Source: Aristolochia californica | Lineage: Eukaryota > Streptophyta > Magnoliopsida > Piperales > Aristolochiaceae | Direction: 5' to 3' | Assembly (NCBI GenBank): GCA_029961685.1 | Contig: JARWKL010000008.1 | Location: forward strand, 7,380,501-7,444,500 | DNA length: 64,000 bases | Shown: piece after piece, positions 1 to 11,500 of the stretch | How the letters are laid out: each line of letters begins with the position of its first letter | Numbering within the stretch: the stretch's first letter is position 1 | Position numbers and translations under genes: made by a program | The notes under the pieces: model-generated | What the model was told of the DNA's origin: nothing | What the model saw: only the letters and a program-made list of their open reading frames with translations | Database searches by the model: none

Positions 1-770
1 CCTGCGTGGGCTAATGTCGATGCGATTGGGCACTCTGGTAGCATCATTGTCATCTGGGACCTAAAAGCAGTTGGCGCCACCCTCACTATACCAGGCCACT
101 ACTCTATTGGCTTGCGTTTTCACGATCACACCCTTGGAACCCATTTGGCTTGCGTTTTCACCATCACACCCTTGGAACCTAATGGGCGTTGGCTGGCATC
201 TATGGTCCTACTCGACACCGCGATTGGGTTTCCTTCTGGGAGGAAGGTTTTCAACTCGTTCAATTATGGGACCTACCCTGACTGTTGGCAGGAGACTTCA
301 ACGCTATTCTACTTTGCTTAGAAAAAAAGCCCTCCCGCAATCAGAACTTCGCCCAACATGAGAGTTTTTCTCCGATTTCATTAGCAGTCTTGGGGTCTTA
401 GAAATTCCCCTCTCTGGAAAAAAATTCACTTGGACCAATGGTCAGACCCCCTGGTCCTATCAAAGTTGGACCGTTTCTTTGCAAACAACGAATGGGGCCA
501 ACTCTTTCCTAATATTTCTAGCCAAGTCCTAAACAAATTTGGATCTGATCATTGGCCTATACAAATCAACACTTGCCCACCTACTTGGGGACGATCCCCC
601 TTCCGCTTCAAAAATGCATGGATCCTTGTTGAGTCTTTCACTTCTTTACTTCATAGTTGGTGGCTTGAGCAAGAGACTCATCCCAACCCGGGCTGGGCAC
701 TTCCTCTAAAAATCAAAGCGCTTAAAGAAAATATCTGATTATGGGCAAGTAATCATCATGTTGCTACTGT
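1..770 (+). pseudogene. LINE-A endonuclease domain (partial, frameshifted)
   Basis: Translated pieces contain the motif GSIIVIWD (near 40-60), LEIPLSGKKFTWTNG (near 400-440), SKLDRFF and the conserved C-terminal SDHWPI (near 545-560) of APE-type endonucleases in plant LINEs. The segment 430-738 is open for 102 codons and holds the SKLDRFF to SDHWPI part. The reading frame shifts at least twice upstream, one shift being explained by a 38-bp tandem duplication at 107-182. The role of the domain is target-site nicking for target-primed reverse transcription. This copy cannot encode it. Confidence 0.8.
107..182 (+). repeat. 38-bp tandem duplication inside LINE-A endonuclease
   Basis: The stretch starting TTGGCTTGCG at 107 is repeated at 145 with very few changes. 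Thirty-eight is not a multiple of three, so the duplication shifts the endonuclease frame. Confidence 0.85.
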
Positions 771-779
771 TTCCTAGAA

Positions 780-2700
780 AGAATTGGTTCGTCATCGCAT
801 TTCTGAGCTAGATCTACTCGAAGAACAAAGGTCTATTTCTTCTCCTGATTTTCTCATTAAAAATAAATTAAACTTGGAGTATTTTAATCTTCTTCGTTTA
901 GAATTTGTCCATTGGAAACAATGTGCTAGATTCTGCTGGATGGCCGAGGGAGATGGGAACACAAAGTTTTTTCATTCCACTGCCTCGGCCAGGAGGTCTA
1001 ACCGTATCACTACTCTACCAAGTGATAAGGGATAGTTCCTCCATATCTAACCTTTTGGTGAAGTTCTTCTCAGACTTATACACTGAAGAGTGTTACAATA
1101 GACCTAAGCTTTTGCAACTCGAATTCCAACAAATCTCTTCCGAAAACGCTGCAAATCTAGAAAAGCCATTCTCTACTGAAGAAATTGGTTTGGCTGACCT
1201 TGGGCTTCCAAAAGATAAAGCTCTTGAACCTGACGGCTTTAACGGTGAGTTTTACCATTATTTATGGGACTCAATCAAAAGTGATGCGTACGCTTTTATC
1301 CACAATTTCCACCAAGTTGGCAAAACCCATTAAGGAGTCGGAGCATCTTTCATTGCTCTTATCCCAAAAAAGTCCAATACAAAATTACCCCAAGATTTTT
1401 GACCTATTAGCCTCACCACTAGTTTTTATAAAACCATTGGTTGTCTTCTGGCAAATCAACTCAAAGCCCACCTTCCGAAGGTTATTAATCCCAGTCAAAG
1501 TGCTTTCATCCGTGAAAGAAATGTTTTGGACTCTTCCGTGACCGCTCATGAGCGTTTAGATTATTTCAAAAACTCTTCTCAACCCAGATTCGTCCTAAAA
1601 ATAGATTTTGAAAAAGCTTTTGACCGGGCAGATTGGAAACTTGTTGATCACCTTTTCGACAGAATGGGTTTTGGGACAAGGTAAAATTTTGGATGAGAAG
1701 TTGTATCTCCACCACATCATATTTTGTCCTTGTTAATGGAAAGTCGTGCGGTTTCTTCAAAGCAACAAGGGGGATTAGACAAGGTGATCCTTTGTCCCCT
1801 TTTCTATTTACTCTCATTGGCGAGTACCATGCTTCTATGATCCTATTTGCTAAATGCTCGAGTTGGCTTAGTCCTATCTTTGAAGACCCAAACCAAGATA
1901 TCCCGATCTTATAGTATGCAAATGACACTATTCTTTTTGGAGAAGGTTCTATGAGACAAATTTCTCACATGAAAGCTCTGCTCAACATTTTTGAATTGAC
2001 AATTAGTCAAAAGGTAAGCTGGGCTAAAACTTCTATCATTGGATTTAATATCGATCCCTCCGTATTAAACTCAATGGCAAGTTATTTGGGGTGTAAAGTT
2101 GTGTCACTCCCTGGCACTTATTTGGGTCTTCCACTGACCCCTGCCCTACCAACAAAAAGCGCCTAGTACCTTGTCATTGAACGCCTCGAAGGCCATCTTG
2201 CATCATGGAAAGGAAGATTTTTGTCTAAAGCTGGTAAGTTGGTTCTCATTAAATCCTGTTTACATGGCACACCCTCTTATTTTTTGTCCTTGTATCATTG
2301 TCCTGCCTTTGTTCGAAATAGAATAGAAATCCTTAAAAGGAGATTTTTATGGGAAGGGCCAAATGGGGAAAGAAAATATAGTCTTGTAAAATGGGATGAT
2401 GTTTGTAAACCCATGATGATGGGTGGTCTCGGGATCTGGGATATTGCAACTACCAACTTTGCTTTAATATTGAAGTGGATCTGGAAATTTAATGTGCAAC
2501 CAACTCTGTTATGGCGGAAAATTGTCAAAGCCAAACCTGAGAAAGTTACTTGTTGGTGGTTTGATGGTGGGAGATATTACAAATTATCCTCCGTGTGGAA
2601 GAAGATTGCCCAACTGTTGCTTGTCTTTAAATCCGCTATCAAATGCTATATTGGTTCTGGTCGCCAAACAAAATTCTAGACAAACTAGTGGGTTGGCCCA
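780..2700 (+). pseudogene. LINE-A reverse transcriptase (decayed)
   Basis: Motifs in order: AEGDGNTKFFH (near 940-975), FNGEFYH (near 1240), a palm-type FVLKIDFEKAFDRADW (near 1590-1635), GIRQGDPLSPFLF (near 1770-1810), an active-site-like YANDTILF (near 1916-1938), then LPGTYLGLPL (near 2110-2140) and LSKAGKLVLIKS (2221 on). These are landmarks of the plant LINE RT. The usual catalytic ADD is read as AND, and stops and frameshifts separate the blocks. Thumb-like sequence continues to about 2540. Confidence 0.85.
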
Positions 2701-3404
2701 AACAGTTTCAAAGATAGTCATGGATGTATCTACCGCCTGTCAAGAGTACAAGATGCAACTGTTTCTGTGCAATGGCTGACCTCTGGTGAGTGGAACTTAG
2801 ATCTCAAACGAACCTTAACAGATGATGAAGCTTTGGAAGCTGCAAACCTTGTCACAAATCTCTCCACAATAAGAATCAAAAACTCATCAGACACACTAAT
2901 CCGGATGCCATGCAGGCAATGTACGTTTTGCTTCTGCCTACCACTTCTTGATCTCTCCCCAAGAAAATCAATCAGTCCATCCAGCTACTTTTGCGTGGTC
3001 TCTACACATTCCACCTCATGTGAAGTTTTTTCATTTGGACCACTTGCCAGAAAAAAATATTAATCTCTGACACATTAATTCGATGTGGGAATAGTGTCTC
3101 GGACCCCTTGTTCCCATTCTGCAATTCCTCTCCTGAAACCGCTGATCATACCCTTTTGCACTGTGAATATGCCCACTTAGTCTAGACTGAGCTTATGAAC
3201 AAAATTGAGTTGCAATATTGCCCTTCTCAATTATTACACTCCACAATATTCACTACTACAAGTGCTCGTCTTCCCAAACTTTGGGAAAATATTAATTTCT
3301 AGTTGTGTTGGGCATATGGTCTGGAATTTATAGAAAGAGAGAAACAACAGAAAATTTAATAAAATATTTCTTCCCTGGAAAATTTTATGTAATAGAATCA
3401 TTGG
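2700..3404 (+). pseudogene. LINE-A C-terminal zf-RVT-like region
   Basis: After the RT, pieces of the cysteine/histidine-rich zf-RVT type region can be read (a CGNSVSDPLFPFCN-like stretch near 3080-3125 followed by ADHTLLHCEYAH near 3140-3176). It connects RT to RNase H in plant LINEs. The region is frameshifted and ends where the TRIM has inserted. Confidence 0.6.
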
Positions 3405-3409
3405 GCAAG

Positions 3410-3725
3410 TGTTAAGCACCTAGCCAATACTACCCTAAAGACTGGCCTGTTAGGAGCGAAAGGCATAGTACTTAACCACCCAGGACCATAACACCACACC
3501 CACCCTCAAGAGCCGACGTCCACGACGGCTTAACACATAGCGACGAGGTCCAGTACTTGACAAGGTACATTGCGTCTGGGAATCGCGATCGCTCACGCTG
3601 GGAGTCAAACTCGGGACGTAGCGCCTTCTCTGATACCAAATGTTAAGCACCTAGCTAATACTACCCAAAAGACCGGCCTGTTAGGAGAGGAAGGCATAGG
3701 TACTTAACCACCCAGGACCATAACA
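3410..3725 (-). mobile_element. TRIM-like miniature LTR retrotransposon inserted in LINE-A
   Basis: Two direct repeats, 3410-3493 (84 bp) and 3641-3725 (85 bp), both begin TGTTAAGCAC and end CATAACA. Between them are 147 bp with no coding capacity. On the minus strand the internal part starts beside the LTR with TGGTATCAGAGA (3627-3638, an initiator tRNA-Met primer site with a 2-nt gap) and ends with a purine-rich PPT next to 3493. Flanks are GCAAG (3405-3409) and ACAAG (3726-3730), a 5-bp target duplication with one mismatch. Size and layout match TRIM elements. The LINE-A sequence resumes on the far side. Confidence 0.88.
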
Positions 3726-3731
3726 ACAAGT

Positions 3732-4221
3732 GCAATCTTGGGTACTCTTACAGAAGGAATTTTGTAACTTACAAGGATCAAATTTGCGCGAAAACTGGCG
3801 TCTTATTGTGGAAATGTCTTTTCCGTCAAGACATCCTATTATGAGAACCTGGTCTCGACCACCAGTGGGACACTTCAAATTAAACTTTGACGGAAGTGCG
3901 TTTGGATGCCTCGGGCCTGTTGGATTTGGAGAAGTGATTCATGACGAAAGTGGGAATCTTCTTTTATCATATGCGAAACCGATTGGTATATCAGATTCAA
4001 CAAGTGCTGAGTTACACGAGCTGTATAATGGGTTAGAACTCTTCAAGCAAAAGATGGAGGGCATTCTCTGCGTTGAAGGCATTTCAAAAGTAGTTATCAA
4101 TTGGTGTACGAAGCTTTCAAAACCTCCTTGGCGGAATTGGGAGTTATATGAGGATATATGTACTTTAATTTCCCAAATGCACTGTAAGTGGAATTACATT
4201 CCTAGATCTACTAATCATTTA
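3732..4221 (+). pseudogene. LINE-A RNase H domain, split by a DNA transposon
   Basis: The translation has the plant-LINE RNase H pattern (RVT_3 type): GHFKLNFDGSAFG near 3868-3905, a GFGEVIHDESGN block, TSAELHELYNGLELF, and SKVVINW. The last part, reading YIPRSTNHL at about 4194-4220, is cut by the TTA-flanked insertion at 4222, and the domain resumes at 5785. An ORF runs on into the insertion as far as 4431, but its C-terminal 70 codons are transposon DNA. The nearest relative in the window is the fragment at 24037-24530. Confidence 0.88.
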
Positions 4222-5028
4222 GGGGGGGTTAGTCCCCCAAATGAATTTTTGAAGTTCAATTTCATGTCCAACATGAAGATCATGTCAGTCATGTACATGA
4301 AGATCATCTTCGCACTTGGTGTTAGTGTTGACGACTTCATGTGCACTAGAAAACAGTTTCTAGTGTTAGTGCCCCAACATGAGAAAAACATAAAAAATAA
4401 GAGAATCCCTAAACCCTTACAGTACACTTAATTACAGCATAATACTTAAACCCCAAATTAGGTAAAACAACCATTATTACTACACGAATAAGTCATTTAA
4501 TGTATAATTAAATATATTAATATGTGTATTAATTGAATTAGATATTTTATTGTGCATTAATGTGGTAATTACATGGGCCAAAGAAATATGCATATGATTA
4601 ATTACAAATAATAAATAAATAACGTTATAAATAACAAAAACGAAAGTAATACATTGATTTATTAATTTATTAATAACATATGATATACTTTAACCTAAAA
4701 ATAAATAATTTAAGAGAAAAAATTGATCTAATCATAACTTTAACACACTATATATTTGTACATAATATATTTTATGTATTATTAATTAATAATATATTAT
4801 CACAAAATTTAAAACTATTGGTTTAATTAACTATAGCAATCGGATAATTATGCCAAAATAATTTATCAAATATTTATTTTAACAATCTTTTAATTATGAC
4901 TATTAAATCACTATTTTAATATAGTAATTATAAAATAAATATATTAAATAAATAAAACTAATTAATTTATAAATAAAAATAATTATTTTTATAAATAAAA
5001 TTTATAAATTAATGATTTTATGATGATA

Positions 5029-5061
5029 GTTTAATTTTTCCTAACTTAGGAAAAATTAAAC
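5029..5061. repeat. Perfect 33-bp palindrome
   Basis: Two 16-bp arms (5029-5044 and 5046-5061) are exact reverse complements with a single C between them. The centre reads CCTAACTTAGG. Weaker relatives with the same core are at 8152-8183 and 14129-14145. Confidence 0.9.
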
Positions 5062-5749
5062 CGTTGTCATCTTCCTCAGCGGCGAGCCAACAGGCAACGG
5101 CGACAGGCCAGTGGGCAATGACTACGGTGGCGAGCAACGCCGATAGAGGCGGCGCTCTGACGGTATGCCGAGAGGGAGAAGAGAGGGAGGCCGAGAAGAT
5201 TAGCAACAGATGCTCGACCTCCTGTGCTCTGCGACGGAGGTCGAGAGGGAGAGGAGAGGGAGGATGGCCGACGGGGGGGAGGTGGTGTGGAGAAGAGAGG
5301 AACGCCGAGAGAGAAGAGAAACCATCGTAAAGGGAGGAAGGCCTCCCTTTCTCTCCTCTCCCTCTTGACCTCCGTCGCAGAGCTTCTTGGTTTCCCGTAC
5401 TCTACAACGGAGGTCGAGAGGGAGAGGCCGTAAAGAGGGAGATCGGAGAGGGACTTTGGAGATGAGAGACGGAGCAGAGAGCTCAGGGTTTAGGGAGACG
5501 ACAGAGGGGCTGCGGGAATGAAATGAGCAGAAATGAGCGAGACGGTGTGTGCCAGAGAGGGCCCCTGGCATGAGTCATGTACATGATTCTCAAAATCAGG
5601 CGGAGAGCACTTTCCGCAGTTTACTCTTGGGATATGAACTCCTGAGTCATGGATGATCATGTACATGACATGAAGTTTGGCACTCCCTAACGACATCAGG
5701 ACATGAACTGAGTAATGCGCATGAAGATCATGTCCTGAGTTATGTTGAC

Positions 5750-5752
<3 letters not shown>

Positions 5753-5784
<32 letters not shown>
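5753..5784. repeat. 32-nt poly-C run at transposon terminus
   Basis: Thirty-two consecutive C close the element whose other end has only seven G. Either the terminal C run expanded by slippage or the count is a sequencing artefact. Confidence 0.85.
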
Positions 5785-5914
5785 TTAGCAGATATACAAG
5801 CTAAATAGGGTGTTTCCCTCCAACAACTTGTTGTGGAGGAAGGCCACCTTAGCTAGGTATTGTATTCTCTCCTTTTTGCAATATATATTCACACCCTTCT
5901 TTCAAAAAAAAAAA
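5785..5914 (+). other. LINE-A 3' end after the insertion: RNase H tail, 3' UTR and poly(A)
   Basis: This stretch lines up with 24389-24530: both read through a shared CCCTCCAACA block and a GGAGGAAGG block, then CAATATATA, then a poly(A) run. It proves that 4222-5784 is an insertion and gives the LINE 3' terminus. Confidence 0.88.
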
Positions 5915-5979
5915 TTGCTTAAAAAAACAGATAGTAATTTAAATATCTATCAAATGTGTATCCAATGATAACATATAAT

Positions 5980-6066
5980 GGCTAGCGGGCCTATTGGTCA
6001 CTGGCGCTAGAACTTAATCAAGCGTGCGGTTTGAATCCTTGTTGCCACAAAAAAAAAAATAAAAAA
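5980..6066 (+). mobile_element. Possible tRNA-derived SINE-like fragment
   Basis: A segment of about 70 bp contains GTTTGAATC at 6029-6037, one change away from the Pol III B-box consensus, and runs directly into an A-rich tail (6048-6066). The A-box is poor and no target duplication is clear. Reported as a weak candidate only. Confidence 0.3.
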
Positions 6067-6700
6067 TTGAGAACCGAGTCGGCTCGGTCTTCTCTCGGGT
6101 GATTCGCTTCAATGGGTTGGAATGGGCGAGTCAACCCTAAATGTATGAGTTGCTTCAACCCGTCTGACTTGTCTCAACCGGTTCGAGTTGACTCAACTCA
6201 TCTGAGTCGACTTGTTATTTAAATGAAACTTAACCATAAGTTTCAATATTTGTTTCTACACGCAGGAGGTTGAAAGATTTTCTATTTCAATGAACCTTAA
6301 CCATAAGTTTCAAAAAAAATTTCTACGTGTTGGAGGTCGTCTTCAACCTCCAGCCACGCGTAGAGGGGGCACTCGATGGCTTCCACCGTCGGCCCCCTGC
6401 CGGACGTTGGCCCCTTGTCAGACGTTGGACGTTGTCGTCGAACATCAGCGGCTATCGTCGGCATCACTAGCACACACCACACCAACAAATGGCTTTCTTT
6501 TGCTGTAGAGGCCTGAGAGCGTGTCATTCTTCGTCGTTCGTAGCTGGCCTTCGTCACGGCTTCAATGTCGGATTACGACGGCGATGCCGGCCGACGCGCA
6601 GTGCCAAGGTGAGACACCGTTTGGCTTCACACCGCCGACACTCGCAGCGTACGCACAAAGCGTCGCTCTCCATGGAAATGAAACCATATCAGAGAGGGCT
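6067..6700. other. GC-rich leader-like DNA, no gene seen
   Basis: This stretch has repeated GAGTCGACT-like blocks near 6070-6210 and an imperfect direct repeat of AATGAAACTTAACCATAAG starting at 6222 and 6289 (period 67). It ends at the primer-binding-like site 6701-6712 and is probably the 5' leader remnant of a minus-strand LTR element. No coding region is supported. Confidence 0.5.
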
Positions 6701-6714
6701 GCTCTGATACCAAA

Positions 6715-6988
6715 TGTAGGATTACTAATATCATGAATTTCTCAACAAACATAAATGAAACTCATGAACGTACCTCCTGACATGGTGTCAATTTCCGGTG
6801 AACAAAGTGCGGGGAACATGGTGTCTCATCTATCGCATAGGTTCATCGATGGAAACATCCAAGCATGCCTCAGCTAGACCAGACCCTTTCTTATACTCCA
6901 CATTTCTATCAAAGGAGACCGCCAAGCGACGGGAAGGTGAGAGGTTGTAACTGTGTCAACTAGGTGATGGTTAGAGAACCGTCTAACA
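6715..6988 (-). repeat. LTR with adjacent primer-binding site (minus-strand element remnant)
   Basis: GCTCTGATACCA at 6701-6712 is the complement of the initiator tRNA-Met primer site. It lies two bases left of a segment that on the minus strand reads TGTTAGACGG at its start (6988) and ends in CA (6715). This is the arrangement of a 5' LTR of a minus-strand element whose body lay to the left. The LTR start resembles the one ending at 61235. The partner LTR is not seen. Confidence 0.55.
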
Positions 6989-7179
6989 TGTTTTACCCTC
7001 TTGATTCCCAATCCTCACAAGTGAATACCTTAAATTCATGCTCCTATTGTGTAGCCTTTAGTTTAGCTTATATGTTTGTTGGGCATGGTATGTGTGATAA
7101 GAAGTAATTGGGAATTTTGGCCGGCATGACTTTAATTAGCATATCTCTTCCAATCTAGGGTGGCTGATTTGTTTCACAT
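6989..7179. other. Unassigned spacer between two LTRs
   Basis: About 190 bp between the LTR ending at 6988 and the one beginning at 7180. No gene or repeat recognised. Confidence 0.5.
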
Positions 7180-7413
7180 TGTTGATTTTCAGGACTCCAT
7201 GATTTAGGACATGGAGAAAAATGAGAGAGACACCATTGGGAGAAAACAGGAGGTTATGGACTTGATCCAAACCCTCCCCCATAAGGTATATTTATAAATA
7301 TCAAAACTACCAATATTACAAGTATACCCTTCACACTAATAAGAGTGAAGAAGAGATATGAAACATAAACTAATTACATCAGTACCACCCTAATTACATC
7401 ATATATTCCAACA
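7180..7413 (-). repeat. Copia-type 3' LTR (minus strand) with PPT
   Basis: On the minus strand this 234-bp unit begins TGTTGGAATATATG and ends AAAATCAACA. It is followed at 7414-7423 by CCCCCTCAAG, the complement of a copia polypurine tract, so the element's body lay to the right. Related LTRs, inverted relative to this one, are at about 14955-15152 and 59960-60182. No matching 5' LTR was found. Confidence 0.7.
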
Positions 7414-7423
7414 CCCCCTCAAG

Positions 7424-8319
7424 CTAGGAGGTAATGGCAATGATCCCAGCTTGAAACAAATAATATAAATATAATAATAAATTCCTCCATCACGGTGTCC
7501 CAAGGATAAGTACGAAACTGGACATAAACTCTCAAAGGGTAAAAATGGATGACAAAACATAAGTCGAAACCAAACTTAGGGATTTCTCACTAATATAGTG
7601 AAAATAATCACTAAAGTGGGTAATGCCTGTCATTAACAAGACGATGATAAAAGACCCACGGGTACCAATTAAAAGTCTCAATGGACTTTAAACACCCATA
7701 CGAATAAAAGGGATAACCAAAGCAAGGCTGAAAAGGTTGGGCAACAAGGGTAAGTAAGAGTCAAATAAAGGATGGTAAGAGAAAGACTGCCAAAGGGTAA
7801 TGGGTAATGGGTAAAGAGGAATATATAATGCTAAGGCCACCATGTGATTTATTTTTCTAAGAAATTCAAATTTTGCATCAAACGAACCAATGCCAATAAC
7901 AGTCTTCAAATAATGAACCCAAGGCAAACAACCGAGGAGTTCTTCTTCAGAAATAATGTTTCAATCAAAGAGACACAATAGAGCAGGCAATAAAACAACT
8001 GGCCCGAGTCAAGTTGACCCACACCCGAATTGACCCGGACCGAGTTGGTCCGAGTCGACTCGGTCTGGCTGGTGCAGGCTGGTTGGCTGGGTCGCTGGAT
8101 TGACTCGGGCAAGGTCTGGTCCTAGACTCGGCAGTCGACTGAACCAACGATAAATCAGGTTTCTAACTTAGGAAACCTGATTTTTCATTATCTTCCTCCG
8201 ACAGAGTGGAATGAGAGCACACCAGAGGGAAAGGTGGTTGGGACGCCGGCTGAGGCAAATATTTCTAGTATGGAAAATCAATAGCGCCTGAAATAAATCA
8301 TCAACAAATAATCATCTTC
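7424..8319. other. Non-coding interior of an LTR element, host of copia-1
   Basis: No supported coding region. A hairpin at 8152-8183 has 12-bp arms (8152-8163 and 8172-8183) around TAACTTAG. The region 7980-8150 is rich in GAGTCGACT-like blocks comparable to 6070-6210. It continues on the far side of copia-1 at 13779. Confidence 0.5.
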
Positions 8320-8324
8320 ATTTT

Positions 8325-8559
8325 TGTTAGAACTCAGAATCTCAAAGAGCCGTTATGCTCTGCTCGTCGTCGGGGAGGCGTAGCCGAGAAGACGAAGGTA
8401 AAAATTGAAAATCTGATTTCTTACGGTTTCGAAATATACAAAGGGTCTTTATACATCAAGATGGAAAAATACAGCATAATGAAATACGTATAATACAATG
8501 TAATGAAATATTAAAATAAGAAATAAATAAATAAAAGTAAATATATGTATATTCTAATA
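8325..8559 (-). repeat. copia-1 3' LTR
   Basis: This 235-bp LTR begins TGTTAGAACT and ends TTCTAATA in plus orientation. The terminal CA expected at its end reads TA in both LTRs, so the change predates or accompanied insertion. The PPT complement CTCCCCCTCAAG follows at 8560-8571. Confidence 0.95.
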
Positions 8560-8566
8560 CTCCCCC

Positions 8567-11500
8567 TCAAGGTGGCTTGTAAATGTCCTTGACAGCTATC
8601 TTGGACAACAAAGAAAAAAGTTGAGTAGACGGAAGAGGTTTAGTGAACATGTCGGCTAACTGGGATTGAGAGCGAATGGGAAGTAACTTGAGGACTCCCG
8701 AAGTAACACGTTCACAAACAAAATGACAATCGATCTCAATATGTTTAGTACGCTCATGAAAGGTGGGATTAGAAGCAATATGTATCGCAGCTTGATTGTC
8801 GTAATAGAGTAATGCAGGAGATGCAACTTTGACTTGAAAATCTTGAAGGAGTTGCTGCAACCAAATAATTTCACTAGCAGTCGAAGAAAGGGCACGGTAT
8901 TCAGCCTCGGCGGAGGAGCGAGAGATGGTGGTCTGCTTTTTGGCCTTCCAAGAAACTAAAGAATCACCAATAAAGATGCAAAAACCCGTAGTAGAGCGGC
9001 GAGAATCAAGAAATGATCCCCAATCAGCATCAGAAAAGGCCCACAGTTGCAAGGAGGAAGTAGAAGAAAACAGCAAACCTTGACCAGGGTTGTTCTTGAG
9101 ATAACGAAGTAGGTGATGCACGGCCTTGAGGTGAGGGAGGCGAGGTTGGGCCACAAATTGAGTGAGCTTGTGGACAGCAAAGGTAATATCGGGGCGAGAT
9201 AAAGTGAGGTAAAGAAGTTTCCCAACAAGGCGCCGATAGTGTGTTATATCAGGAAGCAGGTCACCTTCAGTGGTAGTGAAACGAAGCTTGGGATCCATGG
9301 GAACACTAGTGGGTTTACAAGCCAAGTAACCTGTATCGGCAAGTAATTGTAGGGTGTAATGGCGTTGATAAAGCACAATACCTTGCGTGGACTGAGCAAT
9401 CTCAAGACCAAGGAAGTGCTTGAGACAACCAAGATCCTTTAGCTTAAACTGAGTATGCAAAAATTGTTTGAGCTCAGCAATAGCACTAGATGAAGGACCA
9501 GTAAGGATAATATCATCCACATAAACTAATAAAGCAACAAAGGAGGAACCATGACCCTTGGTGAAGAGAGAGTAATCAGATTTTGACTGGAGAAAGCCAA
9601 AATTGATCAAAACATGAGAAAATTTGGAATACCACTGCCGCGAAGCCTGTTTGAGACCATAAAGGGATTTGTGAAGCTTGCAAACCAGTTTGCCAGGAGA
9701 GGAAGAGGACTCCCCCTGTCGAAGATAGCAAAGAGGGAGATCCATATAAATTTCTTCAAAAAGATCACCGTTTAAAAAGGCGTTGTTGACATCAAGCTGA
9801 GCTAGATGCCAATTATGAGATGCAGCAACAACAAAAAGAACCTTGACAGTAACTAATTTGGCCACGGGAGAGAAAGTGTCAACAAAATCTAAACCTTCCT
9901 GTTGGGTGTAGCCTTTGGCTACCAAACGAGCCTTGTAGAGCTCAAGAGAACCATCAGATTTAAGTTTGATTTTATACACCCATTTGCAACCAATGGTATG
10001 TTTACCAGGTGGCAGAGAAGTGACGGTCCAAGTATGGTTGGCTTCCAGAGCTGTTAACTCATCACGCATAGCTAACCTCCATTCAGGGCACTTCACTACT
10101 TGGTGATAGTACTGAGGTTCAACCTGAGAAGATACACTGAGCGCAAACTGTCGATGCGAATCAGAAAGAGCATGGTAAGAGAGGTAGTTAGAGATCGGAT
10201 AAGACACAGAAGGAGATGGAGAAGAACCAGCAAGTAAATTGCAGTGATAATCCTGCAAGTAATGGGGTGGATGAGTATTCCGAGTAGATTTTTGAAAAAG
10301 AGAGCCAACAGATGTGGAAGGAACAAGCGCTGGAATATCAGTAGGTGGAAGAACATCAACTGGAACATCAGAAATAGTTGGGGAAGAGTCAAGTTCTGGA
10401 AGGGAAGGAGCATGTATGGATGAGTGAGGCAGAACCAAATCAGGAAAGGGATCAGTAATTTGATCTTAACTGGTAATAGTATGAAAAGGGAAAATGTCCT
10501 CATGGAACACTGCATCTCTTGAAATAAAAACTTGTTTGGACTCCACATCATAGAATTTATACCCTTTCACACCAGCTGGATAACCAAGGAACACGCAAAT
10601 CCGAGCACGAGGGTGGAACTTGGTTCAATGAGTAGCTAAGGTGGAAACAAAAGCTAAACAGCCAAAGATGCGAAAAGAAGGATAAGCAGGAGCTGTGTTG
10701 TATAGCAAATGAAAAGGGGTGTTGTGGCGCAAGAGAGGAGATGGAGTTCTATTAATCAAGAAAGCCGCAGTCAGAATACATTCTGTCCAAAAAGAGACTG
10801 ATATTCGGGATTGAAAAAACAATGACCGTGCCACATTCAAGAGGTGTTGATGTTTGCGTTCAACAACGGAGTTTTGCTAGGGCCTTTCAACACAGGAAAA
10901 TTGGTGCAAAACTCCTTGATCTTGAAAAAACTCGACAAATGATAATTCAGGGGCAATATCGGAGTGGAAAACCTTGATTTTGGCATTAAACTGAGTAAAA
11001 ACCATATTAAAAAACTTAGGTATCACAGAAACAGCATCAGATTTAGTTTTCAATAGATAAATCCAAGTAAATCTAGTACAATCATCAACAAGAAGTAAAA
11101 AATACCGATGACCAGTATAAGAAACGGTCTGATATGGTCCCCAAATGTCACAGTGCACAAGATCAAAAGGAAATTTTGATAAGTGGTTATAAGATTCAAA
11201 AGAGAGCCTTCGTTGTTTAGCAAGAGGACAAATATAGCAAGGATCGGACTTATGTAATCCAGTTACATCACATTTCAACTGATCTTTCAAAGAGTCAAGT
11301 TTCTTAAAAGAAATGTGGCCCAGCCTATTATGCCAAACATGAGCAGAAACATTGTTAACAAAAGCACGGTTCAAACATGGAGCACGAAGAACATATAGGT
11401 CTTGGACTTTGTCACCCTTGCCAATCATCCTCTGGGTGGATAGATCCTGGATAAGAAAACAATCAGGAAGGAAACGTACGGTAAGCCCAGATTAAGTAAC

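Larger units (their letters stand above)
4222..5784. mobile_element. Non-autonomous PIF/Harbinger-like DNA transposon with TTA target duplication
   Basis: The element starts with seven G followed by TTAGTC and ends with GACTAA followed by a C run, so the termini are inverted repeats. It is flanked by TTA at 4219-4221 and 5785-5787. Taking out the element plus one TTA restores the LINE-A sequence exactly as seen in the related fragment near 24389, an in-window empty-site check. A 3-bp TTA duplication and G-rich termini are typical of the PIF/Harbinger superfamily. Subterminal copies of CATGAAGATCATG occur near 4273 and 5720. The interior is very AT-rich (about 4430-5040) then GC-rich (5060-5520), and no transposase is seen. 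Confidence 0.75.
1..5914 (+). mobile_element. LINE-A, degenerate L1-type non-LTR retrotransposon, 5' end outside window
   Basis: Reading along the plus strand there is an AP-endonuclease-like segment, a reverse transcriptase, a cysteine/histidine zf-RVT-like region, an RNase H domain and an 11-A tail at 5904-5914. This is the order of plant L1-type LINE ORF2. The frame is broken many times. Two later insertions interrupt it: a TRIM at 3410-3725 and a Harbinger-like element at 4222-5784. Removing both gives a continuous RNase H and 3' UTR that match the LINE fragment at 24037-24530. It is a dead copy; the 5' end and target duplication cannot be seen. Confidence 0.9.

Noticed and set aside
3730..4431. 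233-codon ORF as a complete RNase H protein
   Set aside because: The last 70 codons are encoded by the inserted Harbinger-like element; the true domain resumes at 5785.
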